DNA from: an uncultured Lachnospiraceae bacterium
Lineage (GTDB): Bacteria; Bacillota; Clostridia; Lachnospirales; Lachnospiraceae
Length of the DNA stretch: 36,598 bases
Assembly: GCA_949948715.1 (NCBI GenBank)
Contig: CATLGW010000025.1
Span: 1 to 36,598, forward strand
Reading direction: 5' to 3'
Made by a program: the position numbers and the translations under genes
Shown here: one piece after another, positions 16,015 to 24,104 of the stretch
Layout of the letters: every line of letters begins with the position of its first letter
How positions within the stretch are numbered: the stretch's first letter is position 1
Notes under the pieces: generated by a model
What the model saw: only the letters and a program-made list of their open reading frames with translations
What the model was told of the DNA's origin: nothing
Database searches by the model: none

Positions 16015-16201
16015 TGAAATTTTTCATTTTTAAAGCATCTTTTCATTGTCAATGCACTTTTAAGTTTTAGTCATCATTGACAGTGAGTTATATTTCTGCT
16101 ACAATTCACTTACAAAGCTATTTTTAAGGAGGTTTGTGCATTGACAAAGCATATTGACTCGGGGCGAAGCTGCACGGTGGCAGATGAAATCATTGACAAT
16201 G
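16006..16201. promoter_or_regulatory. Five-copy operator array CATTGWCAATG
   Basis: Five copies of an 11-bp palindrome occur: CTTTGTCAATG (16006-16016), CATTGTCAATG (16044-16054), CATTGACAGTG (16075-16085), CATTGACAAAG (16139-16149) and CATTGACAATG (16191-16201). The first and fourth are exact reverse complements of each other, as are the second and fifth. The first covers the -35 of the leftward promoter, the third the -35 of the rightward promoter, and the fourth the start codon of the 63-aa gene. A larger inverted repeat, AAAGATGCTTT/AAAGCATCTTT, frames the first spacer. These fit binding sites for the adjacent XRE proteins, which is an inference. Confidence 0.65.
16077..16105 (+). promoter_or_regulatory. 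Consensus promoter of the sugar-importer operon
   Basis: TTGACA (16077-16082), a 17-nt spacer and TACAAT (16100-16105) with TGC just before, an extended -10. It should be a strong promoter for the 63-aa gene and the importer genes. The -35 lies inside a palindrome copy, consistent with repression by occlusion. Confidence 0.8.
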
Positions 16202-16332
16202 CAGCCGGACTTCCCCTGGAAAACCAGGAGCTGTTGCTGATGATGGCAAAAGCGATGCAATACACCCGAAGCTGCATCATACCCTCAGGAACGCTGCCGC
16301 CGTCCTCTCTTGCTCCGGACACAGATACATAG
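16141..16332 (+). CDS. Small protein resembling the C-terminal tail of the XRE regulators
   Basis: A 63-aa ORF starting at a TTG with AAGGAGG eight bases upstream. It is the first gene after the strong promoter and lies 46 nt before the permease gene. It has no helix-turn-helix. Its middle part, LPLENQELLLMMAKAM, matches the tails of the two XRE proteins (LSEEEQRYLLDVARAM and LSEDEQLYLLDTAKAL) in spacing and key residues (L, E, Q, LL, A-K/R-A-M/L). It may be a tail-only partner that pairs with the repressors. It could instead be a leader peptide or, less likely, non-coding. Confidence 0.6.
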   Translation: MTKHIDSGRSCTVADEIIDNAAGLPLENQELLLMMAKAMQYTRSCIIPSGTLPPSSLAPDTDT

Positions 16333-16378
16333 ATCGGTTTTTGCACCGCAAATTTTAAATAAGAAAGAGGAGGTCAAT

Positions 16379-17323
16379 ATGGCAAAAAACAAAAAAGCCG
16401 CAGTGATGACACAAACCACCTGGAAGAACGCGCTGAAGCGGGATTGGCAGCTCTACCTGCTGCTCCTGTTTCCCCTGGCAATGGTTGCCGTCTTCAATTA
16501 CGCGGCGTACCCGGGGCTAAGGATGGTGTTCATGGACTACAACCCTGTGAAGGGGTATTCCGGCAGTCCGTGGGTGGGAATGGGCACCTTTCGGAAAATC
16601 TTTCAGGATGCCGACTTTATCAACGCCCTGAAGAGCTCCATCGCCTTCAATCTGATGGATCTGCTGGTGGGCTTCCCCATGCCCATCATTCTGGCTCTCA
16701 TACTGAACGAGCTTCGCTACGCCGGGTTCAAAAAGGTGACGCAGACCATCCTGTATCTGCCCCACTTTTTATCCTGGGCCATCATCGGCAGCGTGGCGTA
16801 CACCATGTTCCGCCCCACCACCGGCCTGGTGAATATGTTTCTGATGAACCTCGGAGTCATCCAGGACGGAATCCCCTTCCTGACAGAGAAATGGCACTGG
16901 GCGGCAACCTACCTGCTCATCGGCGTGTGGCAGGGCATGGGCTGGGGCACCATCATCTATCTGGCCGCCATCACCGGAATCAACGGAGAACTGTATGAGG
17001 CCGCCATGATCGACGGAGCAAACCGCTGGAAGCGGATGTGGCACATCACCCTTCCCGGCATCAAGGGAACCGTGGTCACTCTGCTTATTATGAACCTGGG
17101 CCGCGTAATGGGAAGCAATCTGGAGCGCCTCTCCGTCTTCGCCAACACTCAGGTCCGGGATTTTCAGTACCAGTTGGCGGTGTACATATACAACAAGGGG
17201 CTTCAGAGCGGCAAATACAGCATGGCCACGGCGGTGAATCTTTTCCAGTCCCTGGTGGGCGTGGCTCTGGTGCTCTTGTCCGACAAGATAGCAAAGATGC
17301 TGGGCGAGGAAGGCCTTTTATAG
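16379..17323 (+). CDS. Carbohydrate ABC transporter permease (LplB type)
   Basis: This 314-aa inner permease begins at the ATG at 16379, chosen because GAGGAGG precedes it; the frame is open back to 16310. About six membrane helices are visible, the first near residues 24-42. The EAA loop that contacts the ATPase is at about 207-226 (YEAAMIDGANRWKRMWHITLP). It belongs to the CUT1 sugar-importer group related to LplB/YtcP partners. It is followed by a second permease and a binding lipoprotein but no ATPase. Such importers usually borrow a shared MsmX-like ATPase. Confidence 0.92.
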   Translation: MAKNKKAAVMTQTTWKNALKRDWQLYLLLLFPLAMVAVFNYAAYPGLRMVFMDYNPVKGYSGSPWVGMGTFRKIFQDADFINALKSSIAFNLMDLLVGFPMPIILALILNELRYAGFKKVTQTILYLPHFLSWAIIGSVAYTMFRPTTGLVNMFLMNLGVIQDGIPFLTEKWHWAATYLLIGVWQGMGWGTIIYLAAITGINGELYEAAMIDGANRWKRMWHITLPGIKGTVVTLLIMNLGRVMGSNLERLSVFANTQVRDFQYQLAVYIYNKGLQSGKYSMATAVNLFQSLVGVALVLLSDKIAKMLGEEGLL

Positions 17324-17339
17324 TAGGAGGAAAGGATAT

Positions 17340-18269
17340 ATGGCAAAGAAAAAAGAACAAGTGGTCAAAAACGCGGATACAGGCTCCGGCGGCAGCCGGG
17401 CAATCAACAAATTCAGAATAAGCGACGCGGTTATGATGCTGATCATCATCCTGCTGTGCGCCACCTGTATCCTGCCCTTTATACATGTGGCGGTAAAATC
17501 CGTTTCCGGCAACAGCTATGTGCTGGCAAAGCAAATCTATTTTCTGCCAAAGGGAATCAACTTTGACGCCTATGCGTCCATCTTTCGGGACGGTTCCCTG
17601 GTGTACGCCATGGTTTACAGCGTGGTTGTCACCCTGATCTTCACCGTGCTGGGAATGCTGGCGTGCACCTGTGCGGCGTATCCTCTGTCCAAGAAACGGC
17701 TGAAGGGTAAGACGGGCATCACCTTCCTCCTGATGTTGCCCATGTACTTTACCGCAGGTATCATTCCCACCTTCGTTCTGTTTTACGACCTGAAGCTCTA
17801 CGACACCATGTGGGTGCTGATCTGGCCTTTGATCTACTCTCCCTACAATATGTTGATCATGAAGACCTTCTTCCAATCCAATGTACCGGACAGCCTGGAG
17901 GAATCGGCCTTTCTGGACGGGGCCAGCAACATCCAGATTCTCTGTAAAATCGTGCTTCCGCTGTCCAAACCCATCCTGGCCACCCTGTCCCTGTTCTATG
18001 CGGTGGGAAGATGGAACGCCTACGCCGACAATATGTACTACATCAAGACGGACCGGCTGAAAATGGCGCAGTATAAGCTGTTCCAGATGGTTTCCTCCGC
18101 CTCGGAGTCCCAGAGCGTGACTCTCTCGGAGGCCGCGGCCGTGACCAGCACCCCCGAAGTGCTCCAGGCGGCCTTTATCATGTTCGTAACCCTCCCCATC
18201 ATCTGCATCTATCCCTTCCTGCAGAAGTACTTTGTGAAGGGGGCCATGGTCGGGGCCGTGAAGGGCTAA
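17340..18269 (+). CDS. Carbohydrate ABC transporter permease (LplC/YtcP type)
   Basis: A 309-aa second permease with a strong ribosome binding site (TAGGAGGAAAGG). About six membrane helices follow a charged N-terminus. The EAA loop is at about 188-207 (EESAFLDGASNIQILCKIVLP). It would pair with the preceding permease to form the membrane channel. The gap between the two genes is only 16 nt, so they are in one operon. The sugar cannot be read from the sequence. Confidence 0.92.
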   Translation: MAKKKEQVVKNADTGSGGSRAINKFRISDAVMMLIIILLCATCILPFIHVAVKSVSGNSYVLAKQIYFLPKGINFDAYASIFRDGSLVYAMVYSVVVTLIFTVLGMLACTCAAYPLSKKRLKGKTGITFLLMLPMYFTAGIIPTFVLFYDLKLYDTMWVLIWPLIYSPYNMLIMKTFFQSNVPDSLEESAFLDGASNIQILCKIVLPLSKPILATLSLFYAVGRWNAYADNMYYIKTDRLKMAQYKLFQMVSSASESQSVTLSEAAAVTSTPEVLQAAFIMFVTLPIICIYPFLQKYFVKGAMVGAVKG

Positions 18270-18331
18270 ATCCGGTAATTTCCCGGCAATCCGGGCGATT
18301 ATAAAACAATCCAACATAGGAGGATAAAATT

Positions 18332-20074
18332 ATGAAGAAGAAGTATCTTCAAAGACTGCTGGCCGCGTCCCTGGTGGGCGCAATGGCCATGGGCGTCCTG
18401 TCCGGCTGCGGCGATAACGCCGCACAGACAGACGGCACCGGCTCGTCCCAGGCGCCTTCCGGTTCCTCGTCCGACGCAGTGGCTTCGGACAGCAGCGCCG
18501 GAAGCCAGACCGGCTCGGAGGGAGCGGACGCCGCCCCGGGCATGGAGGGATGGGAGCCCTTCGCCGAGAACGTAAGCCTGACGATTCCCGTCTATGACAG
18601 AGGCGCCGAGGGCGTTCCCGACGTATCCAACAATTACTGGACCAAATGGATCCAGGAAAATTTCGGCGATGCCTACAATATTACGGTGGAATTCGAGCCC
18701 ATCACCCGAAACGATGTGCTCACCAGCTACAATATGCTGGCTACCGTAGGCGAGCTGCCCACCATCCTGATGGAGTACGACTTTGACAAAATGGCGGAGT
18801 GGGCGGACAAGGGCTACCTGATCGAGTACGATCTGGAAGAATTTGCCCGAATTGCCCCCACCTACTATCAGCGGATGGAGGAGCTGGAGCAGATCAAATA
18901 CACCGAGCTGAACGGTTCCCGCTATTTTGCTCTGGCTGAAAGGCCCTATTTCAACGCAAACTACACCCACCTCACCTGGTACCGCCAGGATTGGCTGGAG
19001 GATCTGGGCTACACCGAATGGCCCTTCACCTGGGACGAACAAAAGGAGATCTACCAGAAGCTTATCGACGAGGGCTACTGCGAGCATCCCCTGGGAGGCG
19101 CCATGGTCACCGGCGTGGGCGTCGACCAGAACTACGATTTCCGCACCTACCCCCAGGATGAGCTGGAGTGGGCTATGTACGGCGATTTCCAGATCCCTGC
19201 CCTGGGCAGCGAGGCCAATAAGAAGTACTTGCAGAGAGAGAACGAGAAGTACCATCTGGGCTTCTTAAATCCCGAGTACTATGTCCGTGACACCGAAACC
19301 GACAAGGCGGATTTTATCAGCGGCAATTCCTTCCAGTTCGCGGCTTACACCTCCGCCAACGTGGATTTCCTGACAGCCTTCTACGAGCAGAATCCCGACG
19401 GAAAGATCGGCATACAGGTGGTGCGGGATGTGGTGCTTGACGAAAAGTACGGCTCCGTGAAAACCTTCCGCCCCTGGAATCCCTTCGGCATGATGGTGGG
19501 CTTCTCCTCCCAGGCTTCCGAGGACGAGGTCAGGGCAGCCATGATGTACATGGAGTGGATGACTCAGGAGGATGTGCTCTTCACCATGCAGTGGGGCGTG
19601 GAGGACAAGAACTTTGAATACGACGAGAACGGCAATCCCGTGTCCCTGGCATCCCCTGACCCCGAGTACACCCAGGGCTTCAACAACAGCAAGGACTACT
19701 GGTGCGTGACCACGGAGGCCAGGAGCCTGGGCAGCGTGGAGGCCGATATGGCGGCGGTGGCTCCCGCGGGCCTGCCTGTGGATTACACCCAGGACATCAT
19801 AGACAACTACCAAGGCCTGTGCACCGTGTGGGAGAAAGGCTACGCCAACTCCGACTGTATGTTCGCCACGGTGATCAAGTCCTCCTCCGAGAATCAGCAG
19901 ACCCTGGTGGATCTGTACGCCACCTACAGAGATCAGCTTGTAATGTGCGACCCTGAGGATTTTGACGCGCTGTACGAGGAGCTGAGCGCAGAATACCTGA
20001 AGAACGGCTATCAGGCTGTGATCGACGAGAGAAAGGCCGCCTATGAGGCCGGCCTCACCACAAAACTGAAATAG
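18332..20074 (+). CDS. Extracellular sugar-binding lipoprotein (LplA/YtcQ type)
   Basis: This 580-aa solute-binding protein of the importer starts with a lipoprotein signal: basic MKKKYLQR, a hydrophobic core, then LSGC with C26 as the lipidated residue. A Ser/Gly/Asp-rich linker (about 29-70) precedes the binding domain. The length is typical for the large binding proteins paired with LplB/LplC permeases, which take up oligosaccharides. The ribosome binding site is AGGAGG. A perfect 18-bp hairpin lies after the stop codon and may protect this mRNA, as expected for a protein needed in excess over the permeases. Confidence 0.92.
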   Translation: MKKKYLQRLLAASLVGAMAMGVLSGCGDNAAQTDGTGSSQAPSGSSSDAVASDSSAGSQTGSEGADAAPGMEGWEPFAENVSLTIPVYDRGAEGVPDVSNNYWTKWIQENFGDAYNITVEFEPITRNDVLTSYNMLATVGELPTILMEYDFDKMAEWADKGYLIEYDLEEFARIAPTYYQRMEELEQIKYTELNGSRYFALAERPYFNANYTHLTWYRQDWLEDLGYTEWPFTWDEQKEIYQKLIDEGYCEHPLGGAMVTGVGVDQNYDFRTYPQDELEWAMYGDFQIPALGSEANKKYLQRENEKYHLGFLNPEYYVRDTETDKADFISGNSFQFAAYTSANVDFLTAFYEQNPDGKIGIQVVRDVVLDEKYGSVKTFRPWNPFGMMVGFSSQASEDEVRAAMMYMEWMTQEDVLFTMQWGVEDKNFEYDENGNPVSLASPDPEYTQGFNNSKDYWCVTTEARSLGSVEADMAAVAPAGLPVDYTQDIIDNYQGLCTVWEKGYANSDCMFATVIKSSSENQQTLVDLYATYRDQLVMCDPEDFDALYEELSAEYLKNGYQAVIDERKAAYEAGLTTKLK

Positions 20075-20128
20075 GCGGCCACTTAAGGGGCGCCCTTCCC
20101 CGCGGCACACACCGCAGGAAAACGCCAA

Positions 20129-20169
20129 GGAATACGCCTCTCAATTCCGGAAATTGAGAGGCGTATTCC
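20129..20169 (+). other. Perfect 18-bp stem-loop after the binding-protein gene
   Basis: GGAATACGCCTCTCAATT (20129-20146), loop CCGGA, and an exactly complementary arm (20152-20169). It is not followed by a T run (ACAAAAAGG comes next), so it does not look like a normal terminator. A role in mRNA 3' protection or partial attenuation between the lipoprotein and the next gene is more likely. Confidence 0.7.
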
Positions 20170-20217
20170 ACAAAAAGGAGCTTAAACTCATCAGAGAAAG
20201 AAGGAGGTACCTGCCAA

Positions 20218-21234
20218 ATGTTTCGCCGTGAATTTGTATTCGGCTCCGAGACAAAAAATCGCTTATCCATAAATGTAAGCCCGTCTTTTCCTTACTCTCC
20301 GGAAAAGGGATATGGATTTACAACCCCACAGACCTTTCGGGCGGATGTGCCCGGGCCGGGAGAATACAAAATAGCCATAAGCCTCAGAACTCGGGAAGCC
20401 CTGGAGGACGTCTGCATTTTCACCGGTTCCGGCGATCTGGCCTTCCGGGGAAATATCCCTGCGGGAATCTATCGGCATAGTATGAGCGTAAACGTGGGGG
20501 ACAGGGTTTTCCCGGGAGGAAGCCTCATCTGCCGGGACAGGGCCTTGACCGTCACGGTGGCGGCACAGGCTCCCTGTCTTTGGGGGCTCTCCCTCCGGGA
20601 AGCCTCCTGCCCCACCGTCTACCTGGCAGGGGCATCCCCGGAGGACTTGGGAAATACCTTTTCAGGGCCCGGGAACCACGGGGAGTCCGGCGGGGAAACG
20701 AAAGATGGCCGGAGCGGATGGCAGAGGATGTTTTCAGCCTACGCCTGCGATAAAATCGCCGTATCCAATCATTCCCGCCCCGGCCTTACCCCCGACTCCT
20801 TCCGTCTTGAAGGGCATTACTCCGCCATCGAGCAGTACAGCAGGCCGGGAGATTTTTACCTTTTTCAGTTTGACTGGGGAAAACAAGGGCCGGTAATCCC
20901 GAAAACGGCGGAGAATTACCGCCGGGAACTGACCCGCTATATCCTCTGCTGCCGGGAAAAGCTGATTTACCCCCTGCTGCTCACACCCCTCCCCCGCCCT
21001 GACGGGATGAAAGAGGACGAAGAAAACCGCAAGGCTCTGACCGCGTATGCGGATATCTGCCGGGACGTGGGGACCGTCACAGGCGTCCCCGTGGTCAGGC
21101 TGCATCATCTCACCCGGACGCCGCCGGACGCCTATCTGACTGCCGGGCTTGTAGCCGGAGAAATCATACGGGCCTGCGAGAAATTCCCGGGTTACGGATA
21201 CCGCTTTCTGGCCAAAAATCTGAAAGGCGCATAA
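20218..21234 (+). CDS. SGNH/CE12-like protein with degenerate catalytic site
   Basis: A 338-aa protein with AAGGAGGT upstream and no signal peptide. An N-terminal beta-sandwich-like region (about 1-115, with GYGF and the DVPGPGEYKIAI pattern) precedes an SGNH fold resembling rhamnogalacturonan acetylesterases. Expected blocks are recognisable but altered. GDS is GAS (138-140), GWGQ is GWQR (167-170), the oxyanion Gly remains in NHSRPG (184-189), QFGHND is QFDWGK (217-222), and DxxH near the C-terminus is DAYLT (304-308). The Asn and His are therefore missing. The helical part YRRELTRYI and LLTPLPRPDG fits the family well. It is probably a non-catalytic or altered enzyme linked to the importer's sugar. 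Confidence 0.7.
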   Translation: MFRREFVFGSETKNRLSINVSPSFPYSPEKGYGFTTPQTFRADVPGPGEYKIAISLRTREALEDVCIFTGSGDLAFRGNIPAGIYRHSMSVNVGDRVFPGGSLICRDRALTVTVAAQAPCLWGLSLREASCPTVYLAGASPEDLGNTFSGPGNHGESGGETKDGRSGWQRMFSAYACDKIAVSNHSRPGLTPDSFRLEGHYSAIEQYSRPGDFYLFQFDWGKQGPVIPKTAENYRRELTRYILCCREKLIYPLLLTPLPRPDGMKEDEENRKALTAYADICRDVGTVTGVPVVRLHHLTRTPPDAYLTAGLVAGEIIRACEKFPGYGYRFLAKNLKGA

Positions 21235-21318
21235 AACCTGCGGATTATGCTCCTCAAAGGCAAATGCCCCTGTAAAGCGCTGGGGCCGTCAAAAAGAAAT
21301 CATTTTGTCCCCACAATC

Positions 21319-21352
21319 ATAGAAAGGCTCCGGCTGCGCCGGAACCTTTCTA
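21319..21352 (+). terminator. Hairpin after the SGNH-like gene
   Basis: ATAGAAAGG-CTCCGGC (from 21319), loop TGC and GCCGGAACCTTTCTAT form a 16-bp stem with one mismatch, followed by GTTTCTT. It lies between convergent genes (20218-21234 and 21487-22395) and may act in both directions. A second weak stem (GGGG...CCCC, about 21282-21313) precedes it. Confidence 0.5.
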
Positions 21353-21486
21353 TGTTTCTTATGAGGGGGGAGATCGTCAATGAAATCTCTTTCCTTAACG
21401 ATCTGAACCTATCATAACGTCTAAATGTGTCCATTATGTGTTTAATTTATGAGAGAAAAATAAAATATTATTAAGAAATACAAAAG

Positions 21487-22395
21487 TCAGCCGCCCAGAA
21501 GCTCCAGATACCGCTCCAGGGATACCCATGCCGTACCCGGTGCGGAAGCGTTGGCGGCGGAGAGAGACGCCGCCTTTAGAAGGGCGATATCGGGCGTCTC
21601 CCCGGCGGTTTCGCTCATACATAAAGAGGCTACCACACTGTCCCCGCAGCCCACCGTATTTACCGTGTCCACCTTTTTGGCGGGCTGATAGATTGCCTCT
21701 TTCCCGTCCACATACAGAAGCCCTTTAGGTCCCATGGACACCACCACCTTCTCAATGCCGTCCGCCACCAGTTTCCTCGCTTCCTCCACCACATCCTCCC
21801 GATCAGAAAGCCTGCGCCCCACCAGATACTCCAGCTCCTTCAGATTAGGCTTGATGAGAAAGGGCTTCTCCCGGATGCCTTCCCGCAGGGCCTCCCCGGA
21901 GGTGTCCAGGAAAACCTTCCGCCCCTCCTCTCTGCACCGTCTAATCAGAGACCCATATATGTCCTTCGGCACCCCTCTGGGCACGCTGCCGCACAGTACA
22001 AAGAGCTCCCCCAGCTCCAGACAGTTCTCGAATTCCCGTTTGAAGCGGTACAGCTCCCGCTCCGAGATCTCAGGTCCCGGCTCCAAAAGCTCCGTCACAT
22101 AGCCGTCGTCGCTCAAAAGATTCGTACTGGTCCGAGTATCTCCCCGAACCCTGGTAAAATGGCTCTCCGCCCCCAGCTTTCGCACAGCGTCCTCTATCAT
22201 TCTGCCGCTGTATCCTCCCACAAATCCCATCACAGCCACCGGCAAATGAAACTGCCGTAAAAGCCTGGCCACATTGATCCCCTTGCCCGCCGCCATACTT
22301 ACGACGGAGCGCGCCCGGTTCACATCCCCCGGCACCAGCCGGGCAATCTCCACGGTCTTATCCACCGCCGGATTTAAAGTCACAGTAACAATCAT
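21487..22395 (-). CDS. PfkB-family sugar kinase (1-phosphofructokinase/tagatose-6-P kinase type)
   Basis: A 302-aa ATP-dependent sugar-phosphate kinase. The N-terminus TVTLNPAVDKTV and the GKGINVARLL segment (37-46) are typical of the FruK/LacC branch. The C-terminal signature is NTVGCGDS (246-253), where GAGD is more usual; D252 is the expected catalytic base. The exact substrate (fructose-1-P or tagatose-6-P) cannot be decided. No fru phosphotransferase or tagatose genes lie nearby. It sits 67 nt downstream of the GT-C gene, so co-transcription is possible. Confidence 0.88.
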   Translation of the reverse strand: MIVTVTLNPAVDKTVEIARLVPGDVNRARSVVSMAAGKGINVARLLRQFHLPVAVMGFVGGYSGRMIEDAVRKLGAESHFTRVRGDTRTSTNLLSDDGYVTELLEPGPEISERELYRFKREFENCLELGELFVLCGSVPRGVPKDIYGSLIRRCREEGRKVFLDTSGEALREGIREKPFLIKPNLKELEYLVGRRLSDREDVVEEARKLVADGIEKVVVSMGPKGLLYVDGKEAIYQPAKKVDTVNTVGCGDSVVASLCMSETAGETPDIALLKAASLSAANASAPGTAWVSLERYLELLGG

Positions 22396-22462
22396 ATTTT
22401 CCGCCTCCCTCAGAACTGTATGCTCCGTTTTCTCAAAGCTGTCCCGCCGCTTTTTGGAACTG

Positions 22463-24067
22463 CTACGCCGTCTTTTCCAGCTCCTCCTCCGCCTCTGCGG
22501 GCAATTCCCTGCCTCCGCTCCTAAACAGGAGCATTGCGTTTTCCAACAACAACTGATAGCCGTAGGCGGAAAAGGGAAACATCATCACATAGTAGGGGAA
22601 GATATACCGGGCCTTCGCCTCATAGAAGGCGCTGAAGAAAAACCCTCCGATGATAGTGATTCCCAGCAGATGCTGTAAAATATTGCTGTCCTTCTTCACC
22701 GCCAGCGCAAAGTAGAACAACATCCCCATAAATACCACAAACTGCCATCTGTCACACAGCGAGAGCATCTTCACATAATACCGTCCGCTCATCCCGGCCG
22801 CCAGGGAATTCTCCGCAGGCCCCTGTCCGTCAATATATTTGGTGTTAAAAAACAGGGATTGATACAGGGGTTCATTCCACTGAGACACCAGCTTCTCCCT
22901 GAAAAAGATTCCCGCGTACCGGGGATCCTTTCGAAAAACCTCTATCCTCTCCTTCAGATTGCCCACGGCCCCCTCATAGGTCATCTTCTCATCAAATCCC
23001 ATTTCAAAGTACAGATCCTTGGGATAATTGTTGTACCAGCCGAACCGGGCCCCCTCCTCGTCCTGCATCCCCATGGCCAGCCAGCAGACAAAGGGAATAC
23101 CGGGCTCATGCTCCACCCCGGAGCGCAGCTCATACATTTTGTAAATGCCCTGATAAGCCGCCGTATACAGCGCTACCGTGGCGAGGGCCGCCACCGCCAC
23201 CCGCATATCCCCCTGTCTGATGGCATACAGCACGGCGGCGATACACAGCGCCACCAGGAGAATCAGGGAATGCTTGCGAAACAACAGCGCAAAGGCCACC
23301 GCCGCCGCCATCACCGCCAGATAGCGCCCCCTGCCCCGCTTGGCATAAAGCAGCAGCATCCAAGCCGCCGTCAGGGCGCAAAAAATACTGGGCACATCCC
23401 CATAGCACCAGGGCGTGTAGAAAATCAGCGGCAGACAGCCCAGCATCAGGAGATTATACCCCACAATCACAGCCATGCGGTCCGTGAGCTCCGACACCAG
23501 ACGATATCCTATGTATACAATAGCCACCGCCATAACGGCACAGAATGCTTCAATGGCATAATAATTGCCTGCCCCCACAAACAAAAACAGGAGTTCACAC
23601 AAGGCCACTATGCCCAACTGATGAGGGTGCATTCCCAGATACGCGCCCTTGTACAAAAATCCGTAATCTCCCTCCAGAAAGTAAGAGGCCCCCGCATACA
23701 CAAACGCCTGATCCCCCTCCGGCTGTCTGTCAGCGGCCAGAATCCACCACAGGCTCATTCCGCCCACCCACAGCATGGCGATCCACACCGTCACCCGGCA
23801 CCAAATTCTCTGTGCGCTCCTGCCGAGGCGTCCCTCCGCCGTAAAAAGCAAGGCCATGGCTCCTATGGCCAATACCGCCGCCAGCAGATTCCTTCCCACG
23901 GAGTCCGGCACATTGACGGGGATTTCATCCCCTCCCGGATTTATATAGTAGGTCCATTTCATAGCGTACCACAAAAGCCACAAAAAAATCCCGCTTCCCA
24001 CCACCCGCACCACGCGGTTGCCCGCGTGGTACAGCCAATCGCATATCTTACCCGCACCCTGCCTCAT
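22463..24067 (-). CDS. GT-C fold membrane glycosyltransferase (copy 1)
   Basis: A 534-aa polytopic membrane protein with roughly ten hydrophobic segments. After the second or third helix an outer loop carries DQAFVYAGASYFLEGDYG (119-136) and PHQLG (148-152), consistent with the catalytic acidic loop of lipid-phosphate-sugar-dependent GT-C (GT39/PMT-like) enzymes. Near the end is EAKARYIFPYYVMMFP. It is paralogous to the next gene upstream and only 37 nt from it. Likely work is transfer of a sugar from a polyprenyl carrier to a surface polymer or protein; donor and acceptor are unknown. Confidence 0.75.
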   Translation of the reverse strand: MRQGAGKICDWLYHAGNRVVRVVGSGIFLWLLWYAMKWTYYINPGGDEIPVNVPDSVGRNLLAAVLAIGAMALLFTAEGRLGRSAQRIWCRVTVWIAMLWVGGMSLWWILAADRQPEGDQAFVYAGASYFLEGDYGFLYKGAYLGMHPHQLGIVALCELLFLFVGAGNYYAIEAFCAVMAVAIVYIGYRLVSELTDRMAVIVGYNLLMLGCLPLIFYTPWCYGDVPSIFCALTAAWMLLLYAKRGRGRYLAVMAAAVAFALLFRKHSLILLVALCIAAVLYAIRQGDMRVAVAALATVALYTAAYQGIYKMYELRSGVEHEPGIPFVCWLAMGMQDEEGARFGWYNNYPKDLYFEMGFDEKMTYEGAVGNLKERIEVFRKDPRYAGIFFREKLVSQWNEPLYQSLFFNTKYIDGQGPAENSLAAGMSGRYYVKMLSLCDRWQFVVFMGMLFYFALAVKKDSNILQHLLGITIIGGFFFSAFYEAKARYIFPYYVMMFPFSAYGYQLLLENAMLLFRSGGRELPAEAEEELEKTA

Positions 24068-24104
24068 AATACTTTTCTCCTTGGTACTTTTCCTTTTTCT
24101 CCTC

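Noticed and set aside
16141..16222. TTGACA hexamers inside the 63-aa gene as further promoters
   Set aside because: No acceptable -10 lies 16-18 nt downstream; they are better explained as part of the repeated palindrome.
17088..18317. 409-codon minus-strand frame opposite the permeases
   Set aside because: Runs antisense through two conserved permease genes and has shadow-like composition.
20129..20169. Hairpin as a Rho-independent terminator
   Set aside because: No T tract follows on either strand and the next gene has the same direction.
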